Below are positions 17,265-23,977 of a stretch of 64,000 nt of DNA, piece by piece. Made by a program: the position numbers and the translations under genes. Source of the DNA: Nanobdellota archaeon (GTDB lineage: Archaea > Aenigmatarchaeota > Aenigmatarchaeia > QMZP01). The notes beneath the pieces were generated by a model. That model searched no databases, was not told where the DNA came from, and saw nothing but the letters and a program-made list of their open reading frames with translations. Where the stretch lies: the NCBI GenBank assembly GCA_018816245.1, contig JAHIVW010000003.1, positions 62,001-126,000 on the forward strand. The letters run 5' to 3'. Numbering within the stretch: position 1 is the stretch's first letter; every line of letters starts with the position of its first letter.

Positions 17265-17468
17265 TCACCGCAGCTGTGTGTAACCACACGAACACTGGTA
17301 AACAGACATGACCGGTTCGTCGCCGGCAGTCGGGAGCATATACGAGAAATGGATCACTCCCCCACATTCTGGACAAACCAATGGTTCAGTCGGCATGCGG
17401 GAGGCGACGATAACCAGAACAGCTACTGCAAGAACAAAAATGACGAGCATTGTGATGAGAAACTCCAT
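17265..17468 (-). CDS. Small membrane protein with zinc ribbon
   Basis: A 67-residue protein: a transmembrane helix at residues about 4-24, then CPECGG and, 27 or so residues later, CSCGY, forming a likely zinc-binding ribbon. A strong GGAGGGAG precedes ATG 17468. It is separated from the upstream membrane gene by a 99-base spacer almost filled by a perfect 10-bp inverted repeat. Function unknown. Confidence 0.6.
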   Translation of the reverse strand: MEFLITMLVIFVLAVAVLVIVASRMPTEPLVCPECGGVIHFSYMLPTAGDEPVMSVYQCSCGYTQLR

Positions 17469-17489
17469 GATTCTCCCTCCGAGGAAAGA

Positions 17490-17559
17490 GACGCCCGGGT
17501 GTGCACGCTGCAGTCGCCTGGTCGCCCCACCATTAACTCCAACATACTCCCCGGGCGTC
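17490..17559 (-). ncRNA. Structured spacer with perfect 10-bp inverted repeat
   Basis: GACGCCCGGG (17490-17499) pairs perfectly with CCCGGGCGTC (17550-17559), closing a 50-base loop between two small genes of the same operon. It could be an RNA processing or stability element, a cis-regulatory RNA, or a small stable RNA. No known family recognised. Confidence 0.45.
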
Positions 17560-17566
17560 GTTCTTG

Positions 17567-18010
17567 TTACGGATTGTCTTGTGTTTCGACCTGGAATGCA
17601 TACCAGATCTTCCCTCCCTCGATCTTCTGCACCTTCAAGATCCAGGAAAACCCGAGGAAGTCCGAGACGTCACCGAAGAACTCATGCGGCACGTCATTGA
17701 CAAGCAAATACACACTTTCCCGATGGAACCTGTCCCCTTCCACCACAGCGAATCGGGGAGGAGGGGATGTCGAATAAGCGGTCACTTCTTCGGGATCGTA
17801 GAAGACCAGAACCGACGGATCCGGAGTGACAAGCTGCTGGCCAGCTTCAGCGATGCGCACAACGAGTCCGTCGAAGCCCTCATGGTAAATAGTAACAGCG
17901 CTCTTGGTATCGTCCATACCACTGCCCCAAAAGGTGAGGCCGATGATGATAAAGATGACACACAGAATACAGACCATCAGGACTTTTTCGATGTTTCCAA
18001 CGTTTCCCAT
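17567..18010 (-). CDS. Membrane-anchored protein, unknown
   Basis: A 147-residue protein with one N-terminal transmembrane helix (VLMVCILCVIFIIIGLTFW, about 10-28) and a soluble, beta-rich region of about 115 residues outside or inside. No catalytic motif. GGAAGGAA precedes ATG 18010. It is second in an operon that starts with an excisionase-like DNA-binding protein and continues with the zinc-ribbon membrane protein. Confidence 0.6.
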   Translation of the reverse strand: MGNVGNIEKVLMVCILCVIFIIIGLTFWGSGMDDTKSAVTIYHEGFDGLVVRIAEAGQQLVTPDPSVLVFYDPEEVTAYSTSPPPRFAVVEGDRFHRESVYLLVNDVPHEFFGDVSDFLGFSWILKVQKIEGGKIWYAFQVETQDNP

Positions 18011-18043
18011 TGTTCATTCCTTCCTATCATGCGCCTGTGCTTA

Positions 18044-18253
18044 CTATCGTCTGGTCCGCTTGACGACGTACTGATCGATGTCACTCGGATGGAATCGTAG
18101 AATAGGACGCCCGGTCACATCAACACCGGGGATTGCACGGAGCTCGCCGTCGTTGACAAGTCTCCTCAATTCTTCCTCAGTCTTGCCGGGAATGCCGATC
18201 TCCTTACACTTCGCCATCACCTGCCCAGACGACAGGGGCCCTCTCTTACTCAT
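18044..18253 (-). CDS. Small helix-turn-helix (excisionase-like) protein
   Basis: A 69-residue basic protein. The region from about residue 8 to 60 resembles MerR/excisionase-type winged helices: a helix-turn-helix start (SSGQVMAKCKEIGI), a wing-like GVDVTGRPILRF, and the characteristic F-x-P-S-D-I-D-Q-Y ending. It may regulate its own operon. An AGGAGAT ribosome binding site sits next to a small hairpin (GTCTC/GAGAC), suggesting that translation start could be controlled by the structured leader. Confidence 0.6.
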   Translation of the reverse strand: MSKRGPLSSGQVMAKCKEIGIPGKTEEELRRLVNDGELRAIPGVDVTGRPILRFHPSDIDQYVVKRTRR

Positions 18254-18266
18254 GACAATCTCCTTC

Positions 18267-18369
18267 TGTCTCGCGAGAGACTTCTGTGAAAAAATAGATT
18301 CCCATCACTCCGTACACCGCGTCCTTCCCAACTGCTATCGGTCAGATAACCTGGACGTTATGGAGTGAT
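18267..18369 (-). promoter_or_regulatory. Structured 5' leader of the small-protein operon
   Basis: Two structures precede the HTH gene. ATCACTCC (18304-18311) pairs with GGAGTGAT (18362-18369), with an inner CGTCC/GGACG stem (18319-18323 with 18352-18356). A short GTCTC/GAGAC hairpin (18267-18280) ends directly before the AGGAGAT ribosome binding site. A TATA-like CGGTATTTATATT at about 18405-18416 would start the transcript near 18380, giving an untranslated leader of about 130 bases. Candidate riboswitch-like element; no known class recognised. Confidence 0.4.
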
Positions 18370-18491
18370 CTGTGAGCATGAACTGCTCAGAGGTAAGCCC
18401 CTGAACAATATAAATACCGCTGATAGGAGAAAAAAGAAAAAGAAGGAAACAACCGATGTGTGGAGGGGCCAGCACACCGGATGTTTCAGAT

Positions 18492-19613
18492 TTAGCGTAC
18501 CATTTTGATGCCGAGCTCTTGCGAGAAGTCCCGCACGTGCTGGCCATTTGCCGAAGCTTCGCGCTCAGCAGGACCGAGGATGTACGGACTCTTGACGCCC
18601 GTGACAATCGTGATCACCCGGATCTTGCCCTTGAAGTCGTTGTCAATGCGTGCACCCCAGATGACCGGTGCGTCAGGGTCCAATTGCTTGGACACGTATT
18701 CCCCGATCAAGTTCACTTCGTCCAGTTTGAGGTCCGGACCGCCAGTGATGTGGATCAGTGCGCCGGTCCCGCCGTCATAGTTGACCTCGAGCAACGGGTT
18801 GCTCATGGCCTTGATCACCGATTCTTCTGCGCGGTTCTTGGTGTCTGATTCACCAAATCCAACCGCAGCAACACCACCAGAATGCATGATGGTCTTCACG
18901 TCGGCATAGTCGAGGTTCACCAGGGATGGTTGTGAAATGGTTTCGGTAATACCCTTGATGATGGTTGCGACCAGGTTGTCTGCAACGGCAAATGCTTGCT
19001 GCAGCGGCAGGTCGCCGGCAATCTTGAGCAACCGGTCGTTCTCAATAACGATCACGGTGTCGCACATCTGTCGCAGGTGCCCAAGCCCGTCTTCAGCACG
19101 GCCAATGCGCGCGCCTTCGATCTTGAACGGCATGGTGACACAACCAATAACGATTGCGCCCATTTCCTTGGCGATGCGCGCCAGCACGGGTGACGACCCT
19201 GTTCCGGTTCCGCCACCAAGGCCAGTGCAGATGTACACCATATCGACCCCTTCCATCTGTTTCTTGAGTTCTGAATGGCTTTCTTCGGCAGCCTTCATCC
19301 CGACTTGGGGATAGCCGCCAGCGCCGAGGCCGCGAGTCAATTCCTTCCCGATCAGCATCTTCTTGTCTGCTTGGCTGATGGACAGATGCTTTGCATCAGT
19401 GTTGATAATCAATGTTGTTGCACCTCTGATGCCCATTTGGGTGAGCCGTGTCACGGTGTTGTTTCCGGCACCGCCCGACCCAATCACCATAATCCGGGCC
19501 TCTTTTGCAGCTACTCCAAACTCGTCGGCAACATGCTGCGCATCAACCTTTGGGGTTGAGTAATCGCCGACGGATGCACGCTCTTCAAAGACGCGCTGAA
19601 CCACTGAATCCAT
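18492..19613 (-). CDS. ftsZ: Cell division protein FtsZ
   Basis: Tubulin-fold GTPase of 373 residues. GSGGAGNNTVTRL (N-terminal nucleotide loop) and the tubulin signature GGGTGTGSSP are intact, as are the T7-loop residues NLDYADVKTIM. It forms the division ring in most Euryarchaeota and several DPANN lineages. ATG 19613 is preferred to 19643 because a strong GGAGGGG ribosome binding site lies directly before it. An N-terminal tail of about 25 residues precedes the GTPase core. It is monocistronic or is coupled to the small frame ending inside it. Confidence 0.96.
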   Translation of the reverse strand: MDSVVQRVFEERASVGDYSTPKVDAQHVADEFGVAAKEARIMVIGSGGAGNNTVTRLTQMGIRGATTLIINTDAKHLSISQADKKMLIGKELTRGLGAGGYPQVGMKAAEESHSELKKQMEGVDMVYICTGLGGGTGTGSSPVLARIAKEMGAIVIGCVTMPFKIEGARIGRAEDGLGHLRQMCDTVIVIENDRLLKIAGDLPLQQAFAVADNLVATIIKGITETISQPSLVNLDYADVKTIMHSGGVAAVGFGESDTKNRAEESVIKAMSNPLLEVNYDGGTGALIHITGGPDLKLDEVNLIGEYVSKQLDPDAPVIWGARIDNDFKGKIRVITIVTGVKSPYILGPAEREASANGQHVRDFSQELGIKMVR

Positions 19614-19809
19614 AGACTCCCCTCCATTTTGTTTTGCCCTCACGGGCTGTGGTTCCGCCGGTGGAACGTATATACCCGAGCATATACATCTTTCCAGCGA
19701 AATCTTTATGTGTACCCATGACTAAGGATACTGCAGAAGTCGTCTTCCCAAGATGCTTCCTCAGTGCTTCAGGTCCGAATGGCAGTTCGGATCTGAAGAG
19801 TTTTCTCAT
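19585..19809 (-). CDS. Doubtful small frame upstream of ftsZ
   Basis: A 74-residue frame whose end overlaps the ftsZ start by 29 bases. The central part (PEALRKHLGKTTSAVSLVMG) could be a short helix-turn-helix, but no ribosome binding site is seen and the first codons consist of a hairpin (CTTCAG..CTGAAG, 19767-19798) that is more typical of RNA or a terminator. Either a small coupled gene or not coding. Confidence 0.25.
   Translation of the reverse strand: MRKLFRSELPFGPEALRKHLGKTTSAVSLVMGTHKDFAGKMYMLGYIRSTGGTTAREGKTKWRGVYGFSGSARL
19767..19798 (+). terminator. 13-bp hairpin followed by T-rich sequence
   Basis: CTTCAGGTCCGAA pairs with TTCGGATCTGAAG (one G-U pair) around a 6-base loop; T-rich sequence follows on the plus strand. 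It lies in the 319-base gap between ftsZ and aIF2-beta, which otherwise holds their promoters (TATA-like GGGTATATACG near 19672-19682 for ftsZ; CTTTATAAAG at about 19857-19866 for aIF2-beta). Confidence 0.4.
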
Positions 19810-19932
19810 TTTTGTATCACACGGTATCGGAAGCTAGTTCTATTATTCAAGCGCTACTTTATAAAGCTTCAGAAAGTTTTGTCGCTGTTCGCAGATGTCG
19901 ACAGTTAAAAAGCTGCGGGCCGTTGTAATCCT

Positions 19933-20340
19933 ATGCAATCCTATGACGAGTTATTGAAACGCGGCATGGCGCAGGTGCCGGAGAAAACCAAAGCCGATGA
20001 CCGATTCGAAGTCCCGAAGGCCCATGTCATGCGTGCAGGACTGAAGACTATTGTTACCAATTTCAACGAGATTGTAACGGCGTTGCGCCGGAAGCCGGAC
20101 CATTTGTTGAAATTCCTGCTGAAAGAACTGGCGACCAAGTACGAGTGGTCAGGAAACCAGTTAATCTTCCAGGGAAAGTTCCCGCCGGAGTTGATCGACA
20201 AGAAGATCGACCTGTACGTCAAGACCTATGTGGTCTGTCCGGAGTGTAAGAAACCAGACTCCAAGATTATCAGAGAAGGGATTCACTCGTTCCTGAAGTG
20301 CGAGGCGTGTGGCGCGAAACACGTTATCAGCAAAGTATGA
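19933..20340 (+). CDS. eif2b: Translation initiation factor aIF2, beta subunit
   Basis: A 135-residue aIF2-beta: an N-terminal helix, the alpha-beta core beginning with the F-x-V-P-x-A element, and a C-terminal zinc ribbon CPECKKPDSK ... CEACGAKH. It is a subunit of the heterotrimeric factor that delivers initiator tRNA. Length and all four zinc cysteines are normal. It is the last conventional gene before the hairpin-rich region. Confidence 0.95.
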   Translation: MQSYDELLKRGMAQVPEKTKADDRFEVPKAHVMRAGLKTIVTNFNEIVTALRRKPDHLLKFLLKELATKYEWSGNQLIFQGKFPPELIDKKIDLYVKTYVVCPECKKPDSKIIREGIHSFLKCEACGAKHVISKV

Positions 20341-21062
20341 TGGATTTCGTTCACTGAGTAGGAGCTTGCTGCTGGTTTTGTGTATATTAATAGTGAAACA
20401 CTAAATGAAGTCATATCTTGCATACTCATCAGTCACTCACCATAACGTCTCAGTTGCATAAAAGCAACATATAAGAGAAGAACGTGGCGCATATACCCCT
20501 TTTTGCCGCGCCGACAGCGGCAGTTCTGAGTGGCTGGATTTCTGACGAAAGTCAGAAGGAAGACAGACAAAAGACGCGCGCGGTGTGTTGGGAATGGACT
20601 CCAGTTCGTTGTCAAATGACAAGATCTCTCTTCCTCCCCATGCATGGGAGAGACACATTGCGCGTTTCAGGTAAATGCGCGCTCGTGACGGACTAACCAA
20701 TTGGTGGGGCGAGTGGTAAGGCTAGACCGAAAACCGAGCGCGCAACAACCATGCCGCACAGCAGTATCTGAGTGCTCCACCGGCCCCGATCATTTCCTCA
20801 GATGCTGGCCTTCGCTCAATCCACCCTCCTCCCTGAGAAGGTTGATGTCCTCGGAGAAAAGGTCCGATTTGACGCTCGTGTTTCGCCAAATGGGAGAAGG
20901 ACATCCTGTGCACTTTTCAACAACTGCGCGCATCCGCTGATCAAGAAGGGAGGTGTAACCGGGACGAAAGTTAAACGACAATCCCTTCACGTTGACCCCT
21001 TGGGTGCGCGCACGTTCAGACAGGCCGATACCGGAAGGACCCAGAGAAAGGAGGAGAGATCC
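20341..21062 (+). other. Non-coding, hairpin-rich stretch (possible structured RNA)
   Basis: No credible protein. A TATA-like ACATATAAGAG at about 20467-20476 could start an RNA near 20500. Perfect inverted repeats include TTCTGAC-GAAA-GTCAGAA (20540-20557, GNRA tetraloop), TTGTCA/TGACAA (20609-20622), CCCATGCATGGG (20637-20648), GCGCGCTCG/CGAGCGCGC (20677-20685 with 20735-20743), GATGTCC/GGACATC (20844-20850 with 20899-20905) and GAAGGGA/TCCCTTC (20945-20951 with 20982-20988). I looked for RNase P and SRP RNA signatures and did not find them. Strand is inferred from the possible promoter. Confidence 0.5.
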
Positions 21063-21200
21063 GTGAACTGGGCATTGTGGTTGATCGGGTTCATAGTTCT
21101 TGGTGGCATCACACTATGGTGGTGCCGACCTATCAGACCCACAATCGAGACACCTCAGGACCCTTTCCCTGAAGGGTACCCAGAGGATGCAACACATTGA
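21063..21200 (+). CDS. Small single-span membrane protein (45 aa)
   Basis: GTG start at 21063 behind a strong AAAGGAGGAGAG ribosome binding site. The product has one transmembrane helix (LWLIGFIVLGGITLWW) followed by an acidic, proline-rich tail (RPTIETPQDPFPEG). It is the best-supported small protein of the hairpin-rich region; function unknown. Confidence 0.55.
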   Translation: MNWALWLIGFIVLGGITLWWCRPIRPTIETPQDPFPEGYPEDATH

Positions 21201-21744
21201 CCCGACCGCTTTCAGACCGCGCCTAGAGGACAAAAGTGAAGCCACACAACCGGACCTTCCCCATCGTTTGTGTGCCTGGCGTGCCAACACCGGGATGAGA
21301 CTTTGCTTCTGCGTCCTTAAGGCGCGATCTTTGCCTACCACGTGCTTCTTCTTCCCGGTTGCTTGTGGTAGGTGTTGTTCCCGTTCCCTGTTGTCAGCTG
21401 TGATGAACCAGCTGAAGCCCAGGGCAACAAATGGGAACGGAAGGTGCTGTGTGCCATCGCGGTACCAGGAGGTGTACGAGTGGGTATAACCTCTTGGGCA
21501 CAGCAGCACGAGGCTGATGACCTCAGAATGCCGGGCATCAGTGACCAACTGGGGGACACTGATCGGTTCGTACCAAAGCCCATTTGAGTCACGTGAAGGG
21601 ACACAACTGGGAACCGAGACCCGGCTTCTTTTTTCAGACACCAATGTCGATACCGGTTTCTTTGCCGAGCCTGGCCGGCGGTTGGAAAGGAGTGTGCCAG
21701 GAAAAACGGTTTGGAGAGAGTTTTTTGTCTGACGAGAGGAGAGT
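21201..21744 (+). other. Hairpin-rich non-coding stretch
   Basis: Contains CCTACCAC/GTGGTAGG (21334-21341 with 21365-21372). A nested stem follows: CCGTTCCC/GGGAACGG (21381-21388 with 21433-21440) with inner TGTTG/CAACA. GTGCTGTGTGCC/GGCACAGCAGCAC (21444-21455 with 21497-21509, one bulge) comes next, with inner GAGGT/ACCTC, then ATCAGTG/CACTGAT (21537-21543 with 21557-21563). This density of perfect stems is not expected of coding or random DNA. No protein homology is seen on either strand. Confidence 0.5.
21480..21587 (+). CDS. Possible 35-aa peptide
   Basis: GTG at 21480 is preceded by a textbook AGGAGGTG ribosome binding site five bases upstream, and the frame runs 35 codons to TGA. It overlaps two of the inverted repeats, so the AGGAGGTG may be coincidental. 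No family. Confidence 0.25.
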   Translation: MGITSWAQQHEADDLRMPGISDQLGDTDRFVPKPI

Positions 21745-21924
21745 ATGGGAACTGGAAAGCAACGAGGGAGAATGAAATCCCCCAAGAGCGTCCGAGAAGA
21801 GCGGGCCACACGACGCCTACAGCTCGAAAACTTCAGGCGGCTGGGGTTGGATGAGTTCGAAGACGAACCCGAACAGCGACCTTGCATGAAGCCCAACGGA
21901 CGCTCAGAACGTCCTCCCATGTGA
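21745..21924 (+). CDS. Small basic/charged protein (59 aa)
   Basis: ATG 21745 follows GAGAGGAGAG at good spacing. The product is strongly charged, Arg/Lys/Glu-rich with one long predicted helix (VREERATRRLQLENFRRLG), consistent with a small nucleic-acid- or protein-binding peptide. It is free of the inverted repeats that surround it. No family recognised. Confidence 0.45.
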   Translation: MGTGKQRGRMKSPKSVREERATRRLQLENFRRLGLDEFEDEPEQRPCMKPNGRSERPPM

Positions 21925-22254
21925 ACTCTCCCTGAACCTGCGTCACGTTGAGGTGAACTCCCTCCTATAGGCTTGAATGCCTCTCTCATTACCGGTGACA
22001 GAGGAGCAATCCTTAGTAGCTGGAACGACACACCTCAACAACATCTTCAGGAGAAGAAGGGGCATGTGCCAATTGGGTCTTCGTCCCCGAGACATCCCCG
22101 ACACCAATTGGCACTTTCTGGCGGTGTGGAGGATTAGTATAGGAAAAAGCCGTCGTGCCATTGCCTTCCGGTCCGACACCACTTTAGGTAGTGGCACAAG
22201 AAGACATTGGGAGTCCTGCCAAAATTCCTTGAACTATACGCTCCCAATGTCTTT
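21925..22254 (+). other. Tandem long-loop hairpins downstream of HIT gene
   Basis: Three strong inverted repeats in a row: GTGCCAATTGG/CCAATTGGCAC (22066-22076 with 22104-22114), GTGCCA/TGGCAC (22155-22160 with 22192-22197), and AAGACATTGGGAG/CTCCCAATGTCTT (22201-22213 with 22241-22253), the last followed by TTT. Loops are 27-31 bases. No convincing protein is encoded. Confidence 0.5.
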
Positions 22255-22256
22255 TT
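22201..22256 (+). terminator. 13-bp long-loop hairpin with T-run
   Basis: A perfect 13-bp stem with a 27-base loop, extended by A-T/G-T pairs into TTTTT. It ends at the left copy of the 36-bp repeat. It may be a terminator or the end of a small RNA. Confidence 0.45.
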
Positions 22257-22290
22257 CCCTAATATAACATTGTTATATATCACCAAGAAA
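22255..22290. repeat. 36-bp direct repeat, left copy
   Basis: Identical over 36 bases to 24532-24567. It contains the palindrome TATAACATTGTTATA (22263-22277) and ends one base before the stop codon of the HIT gene. In the other copy the same right-hand bases encode the last codons of the YyaL-like gene. The pair brackets a 2.3-kb segment like attachment sites or a duplicated 3'-flank. Confidence 0.7.
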
Positions 22291-22291
22291 A

Positions 22292-22894
22292 TCAAAACTT
22301 CTCGAACTCCGAGGTATCGATCTCCTCGAACTCGTCAACGTCGTCTAGGTCGTCATCCTCTCGATGCTTGTCTTTCTTCTTCGGCTCCTCTTCTTCAGGC
22401 GGCTCTTCCTGTGGCTCAGGCTCTTCCCGTGGCGGCGGCTTCACTGGCTCAGACGGCTTCAGCACCGGCGATCCCTTCCGGATCGTCTCTGCGATCTGCT
22501 GCATGCTCTTCTCGTCCAGCTTCTTGGGCTGGAGGATGGCCTCGAGTGCCAGCGGCCCCTCGTTTGAGAACCGCGGGATGATGTGGAAGTGGAGGTGCGC
22601 AACCACCTGCCCTGCTGCCTGGCCGTTGTTCTGGATAATGGAAATGCCCTGCGCCCGGACCCCGGCCTTAACTTGCTTGGCAACCCGCTTGACTGCCCGG
22701 AGGTAGGCCTCGTCCTGTTGGTCAGGGAGGTCCATCAAGGTCTCAACATGGCCCTTGGGGATCACCAACGTGTGGCCAGGATTCCGCGGATTGATGTCCA
22801 GGAACGCCAGGGTTCGGTCATCCTCAAAGATCTTCTTGGTAGGGATTTCTCCCCGGACCATCTTGCAGAAAATGCAGTTGGCTGTGTCAACCAT
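22292..22894 (-). CDS. HIT-family hydrolase with acidic/proline-rich tail
   Basis: HIT-domain nucleotide hydrolase: zinc-binding CIFCKMVRGEIP at the N-terminus, DINPRNPGHTLVIPK, and the HLHFHIIPR histidine triad. Such proteins hydrolyse AMP-lysine-type or dinucleotide substrates. The HIT core ends near residue 135. The remaining 60 or so residues are Pro/Glu/Lys-rich and then very acidic (DDDLDDVDEFEE), not typical of the family. ATG 22894 is the start of homology; a TATA-like CCTATAAAACC lies about 35-40 bases upstream. It is the only recognisable gene inside the hairpin-rich island. Confidence 0.9.
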   Translation of the reverse strand: MVDTANCIFCKMVRGEIPTKKIFEDDRTLAFLDINPRNPGHTLVIPKGHVETLMDLPDQQDEAYLRAVKRVAKQVKAGVRAQGISIIQNNGQAAGQVVAHLHFHIIPRFSNEGPLALEAILQPKKLDEKSMQQIAETIRKGSPVLKPSEPVKPPPREEPEPQEEPPEEEEPKKKDKHREDDDLDDVDEFEEIDTSEFEKF

Positions 22895-23161
22895 GCCCTT
22901 CTCTTTTTTCGAATCCTTAAATCCCTTCAAAAAGGTTTTATAGGTTGTTTGCCAATTATTGGTAGCATGCTTCTCTCCCTGAATTCCACAACCACGCTGT
23001 CCAAACGACAGACTATGGGCTAGCAGAACGTCGATCGATCTCTCGCTGAGCGAACGATCACGGCTAGCCAAAGCAGGGGACGTGGAAGGACGGAAGAGGA
23101 CAAAAGACACGGGAACGGTCCCGGTGTCTTTGGTGTTCTGGGCGTTCGTTTCTCTGTACAC
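22895..23161 (+). other. Hairpin-rich stretch before the Lys-rich peptide
   Basis: The first 60 bases hold the HIT promoter. Then comes a nested stem: GGCTAGC/GCTAGCC (23018-23024 with 23063-23069), inner GATCG/CGATC (23033-23037 with 23055-23059) and apical CGC-TGA-GCG. A second hairpin is AAAGACAC-GGGA / TCCC-G-GTGTCTTT (23103-23131, one bulge). Both look like structured RNA. Confidence 0.5.
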
Positions 23162-23263
23162 ATGGGGCAAACTGTTATGATTGTACGTAACGCCAAGAAG
23201 TCCACTCAGAAGAAGGTCGCCAAGAAGAAGGCCACCAAGACGAACCGGCCTCTGTTGGAGTAG
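23162..23263 (+). CDS. Lysine-rich histone-H1-tail-like peptide (33 aa)
   Basis: A short frame with ATG at 23162 (or 23177) giving a Lys/Ala/Thr-rich peptide (KKSTQKKVAKKKATKT), like histone H1 tails or bacterial Hc1-type proteins. No ribosome binding site is evident, so it would be leaderless. A strong hairpin plus T-run follows its stop by about 40 bases, giving a self-contained promoter-gene-terminator look. Could bind DNA or RNA; low certainty. Confidence 0.4.
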   Translation: MGQTVMIVRNAKKSTQKKVAKKKATKTNRPLLE

Positions 23264-23299
23264 CAGCCCGCCTGGCGAATACCCCAACTACGTGACCAC

Positions 23300-23337
23300 G
23301 CCGCACCGGTAGGTGGTATCCGCGGTGCGGCCTTTTT
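23300..23337 (+). terminator. Hairpin plus TTTTT terminator
   Basis: GCCGCACCG (23300-23308) pairs with CGGTGCGGC (23323-23331) around a 14-base loop, then CTTTTT. It looks like a bacterial intrinsic terminator on the plus strand, just after the Lys-rich peptide. Confidence 0.6.
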
Positions 23338-23400
23338 GAAATCAACGACGGAAACGTCGAAACTATATCTCGCGGGCCTGAACTCTGGGTTCTCGGGAGA

Positions 23401-23600
23401 ACCGGTCGGTCTTTCTTTTCGAAAGTCAAGACTGCGGGTAACTGACCAGAGGCTGACCGGTGCTTTTTCCTTTCAACACAACGTGAGCCTTGGGAACTGC
23501 GATCCGTTCCTTTTGGCTCCGAGCGCACCGGTCGGAAAGAACAGGATCCAGCTCTTCTGGGGAGAAGTTGTGATCGACGGCTCCCGACCGGTGCGTTTTT
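23401..23600 (+). repeat. Two related hairpin/T-run modules in tandem
   Basis: Module 1: ACCGGTC (23401-23407) with GACCGGT (23455-23461), then GCTTTTTCC. Module 2: GCACCGGTCGG (23525-23535) with CCGACCGGTGC (23584-23594), then GTTTTTCC. The 3' halves are nearly identical (GACCGGTGC, T-run, CCTT..CAACA), offset by about 131 bases, so one probably arose by duplication. Candidate tandem small RNAs with terminators. The surrounding bases 23338-23724 contain no credible protein. Confidence 0.5.
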
Positions 23601-23724
23601 CCTTCAACAACTCCCTTTTTTTGTTTTGTGTTTCTGCAGAAGTCCACGTGAACGGTACGGCACGTGTCGTACCAGTGTGGCAATGGTTGCAATATTCGCG
23701 GAAACCTCGAGAGGAGATTCGCTT

Positions 23725-23790
23725 ATGATTGCCGCCAGTTGGAAGACGGTGCTGAAGCAGAAGAACGCTCACGACGGCGACTCTTCCTGA
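23725..23790 (+). CDS. Possible 21-aa peptide
   Basis: ATG 23725 is preceded by GAGAGGAGATT at good spacing and the frame encodes 21 residues (MIAASWKTVLKQ start). Supported only by the ribosome binding site and by the pattern of short SD-led frames around it. Confidence 0.3.
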   Translation: MIAASWKTVLKQKNAHDGDSS

Positions 23791-23864
23791 CAGAAGCATC
23801 AACGTTCTCGAACGCGCCGGCTGGATTCACCTCGGAGTGTCTCTGGCCGGCGCTCCTTCATCTT

Positions 23865-23944
23865 GCGGGTGTAGCTCAGTGGTTTAGAGCGAAGACACCT
23901 TGCCAAAGTCTAGGTCGTGGGTTCAATTTCCATCACCCGCTCCA
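23865..23944 (+). tRNA. tRNA-Gly-like gene with enlarged anticodon arm
   Basis: A perfect 7-bp acceptor stem (GCGGGTG/CACCCGC), a normal D arm (GCTC/GAGC), a weak T arm with TTCAATT, and an encoded CCA after a T discriminator. The central TTGCCAA would give anticodon GCC (Gly). But the 5' side of the anticodon arm has three extra bases: only AGAC/GTCT can pair, leaving an 11-base loop. It is either a degenerate or specialised tRNA, or a tRNA-like element. Unlike the ordinary tRNAs of the window it encodes CCA. Confidence 0.5.
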
Positions 23945-23977
23945 GACAACCGAGTCCTCTTTGAGGAGGGGTTCTCT

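Noticed and set aside
20341-21062. RNase P RNA or SRP RNA
   Set aside because: The stretch is structured, with a GAAA tetraloop hairpin, but I could not find the conserved GAGGAAAGUCC or ACAGAA elements of RNase P or the helix 8 sequence of SRP RNA. A covariance model search (Rfam/Infernal) would decide.
20433-22267. Several open frames of 60-305 codons on both strands in the hairpin-rich island
   Set aside because: They run through many perfect inverted repeats, lack ribosome binding sites at their starts, have Arg/Ser/Cys-biased compositions typical of non-coding frames, and show no family resemblance. Only the short SD-led frames were kept, with low confidence.
21977-22267. A 96-codon plus-strand frame at the end of the island
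   Set aside because: It covers three inverted repeats including the 13-bp hairpin and ends in the 36-bp repeat, so it is more likely non-coding.
22895-23287. N-terminal extension of the HIT protein
   Set aside because: The extra 131 residues read through hairpins and the HIT promoter, while CIFCKMVRGEIP begins right after ATG 22894.
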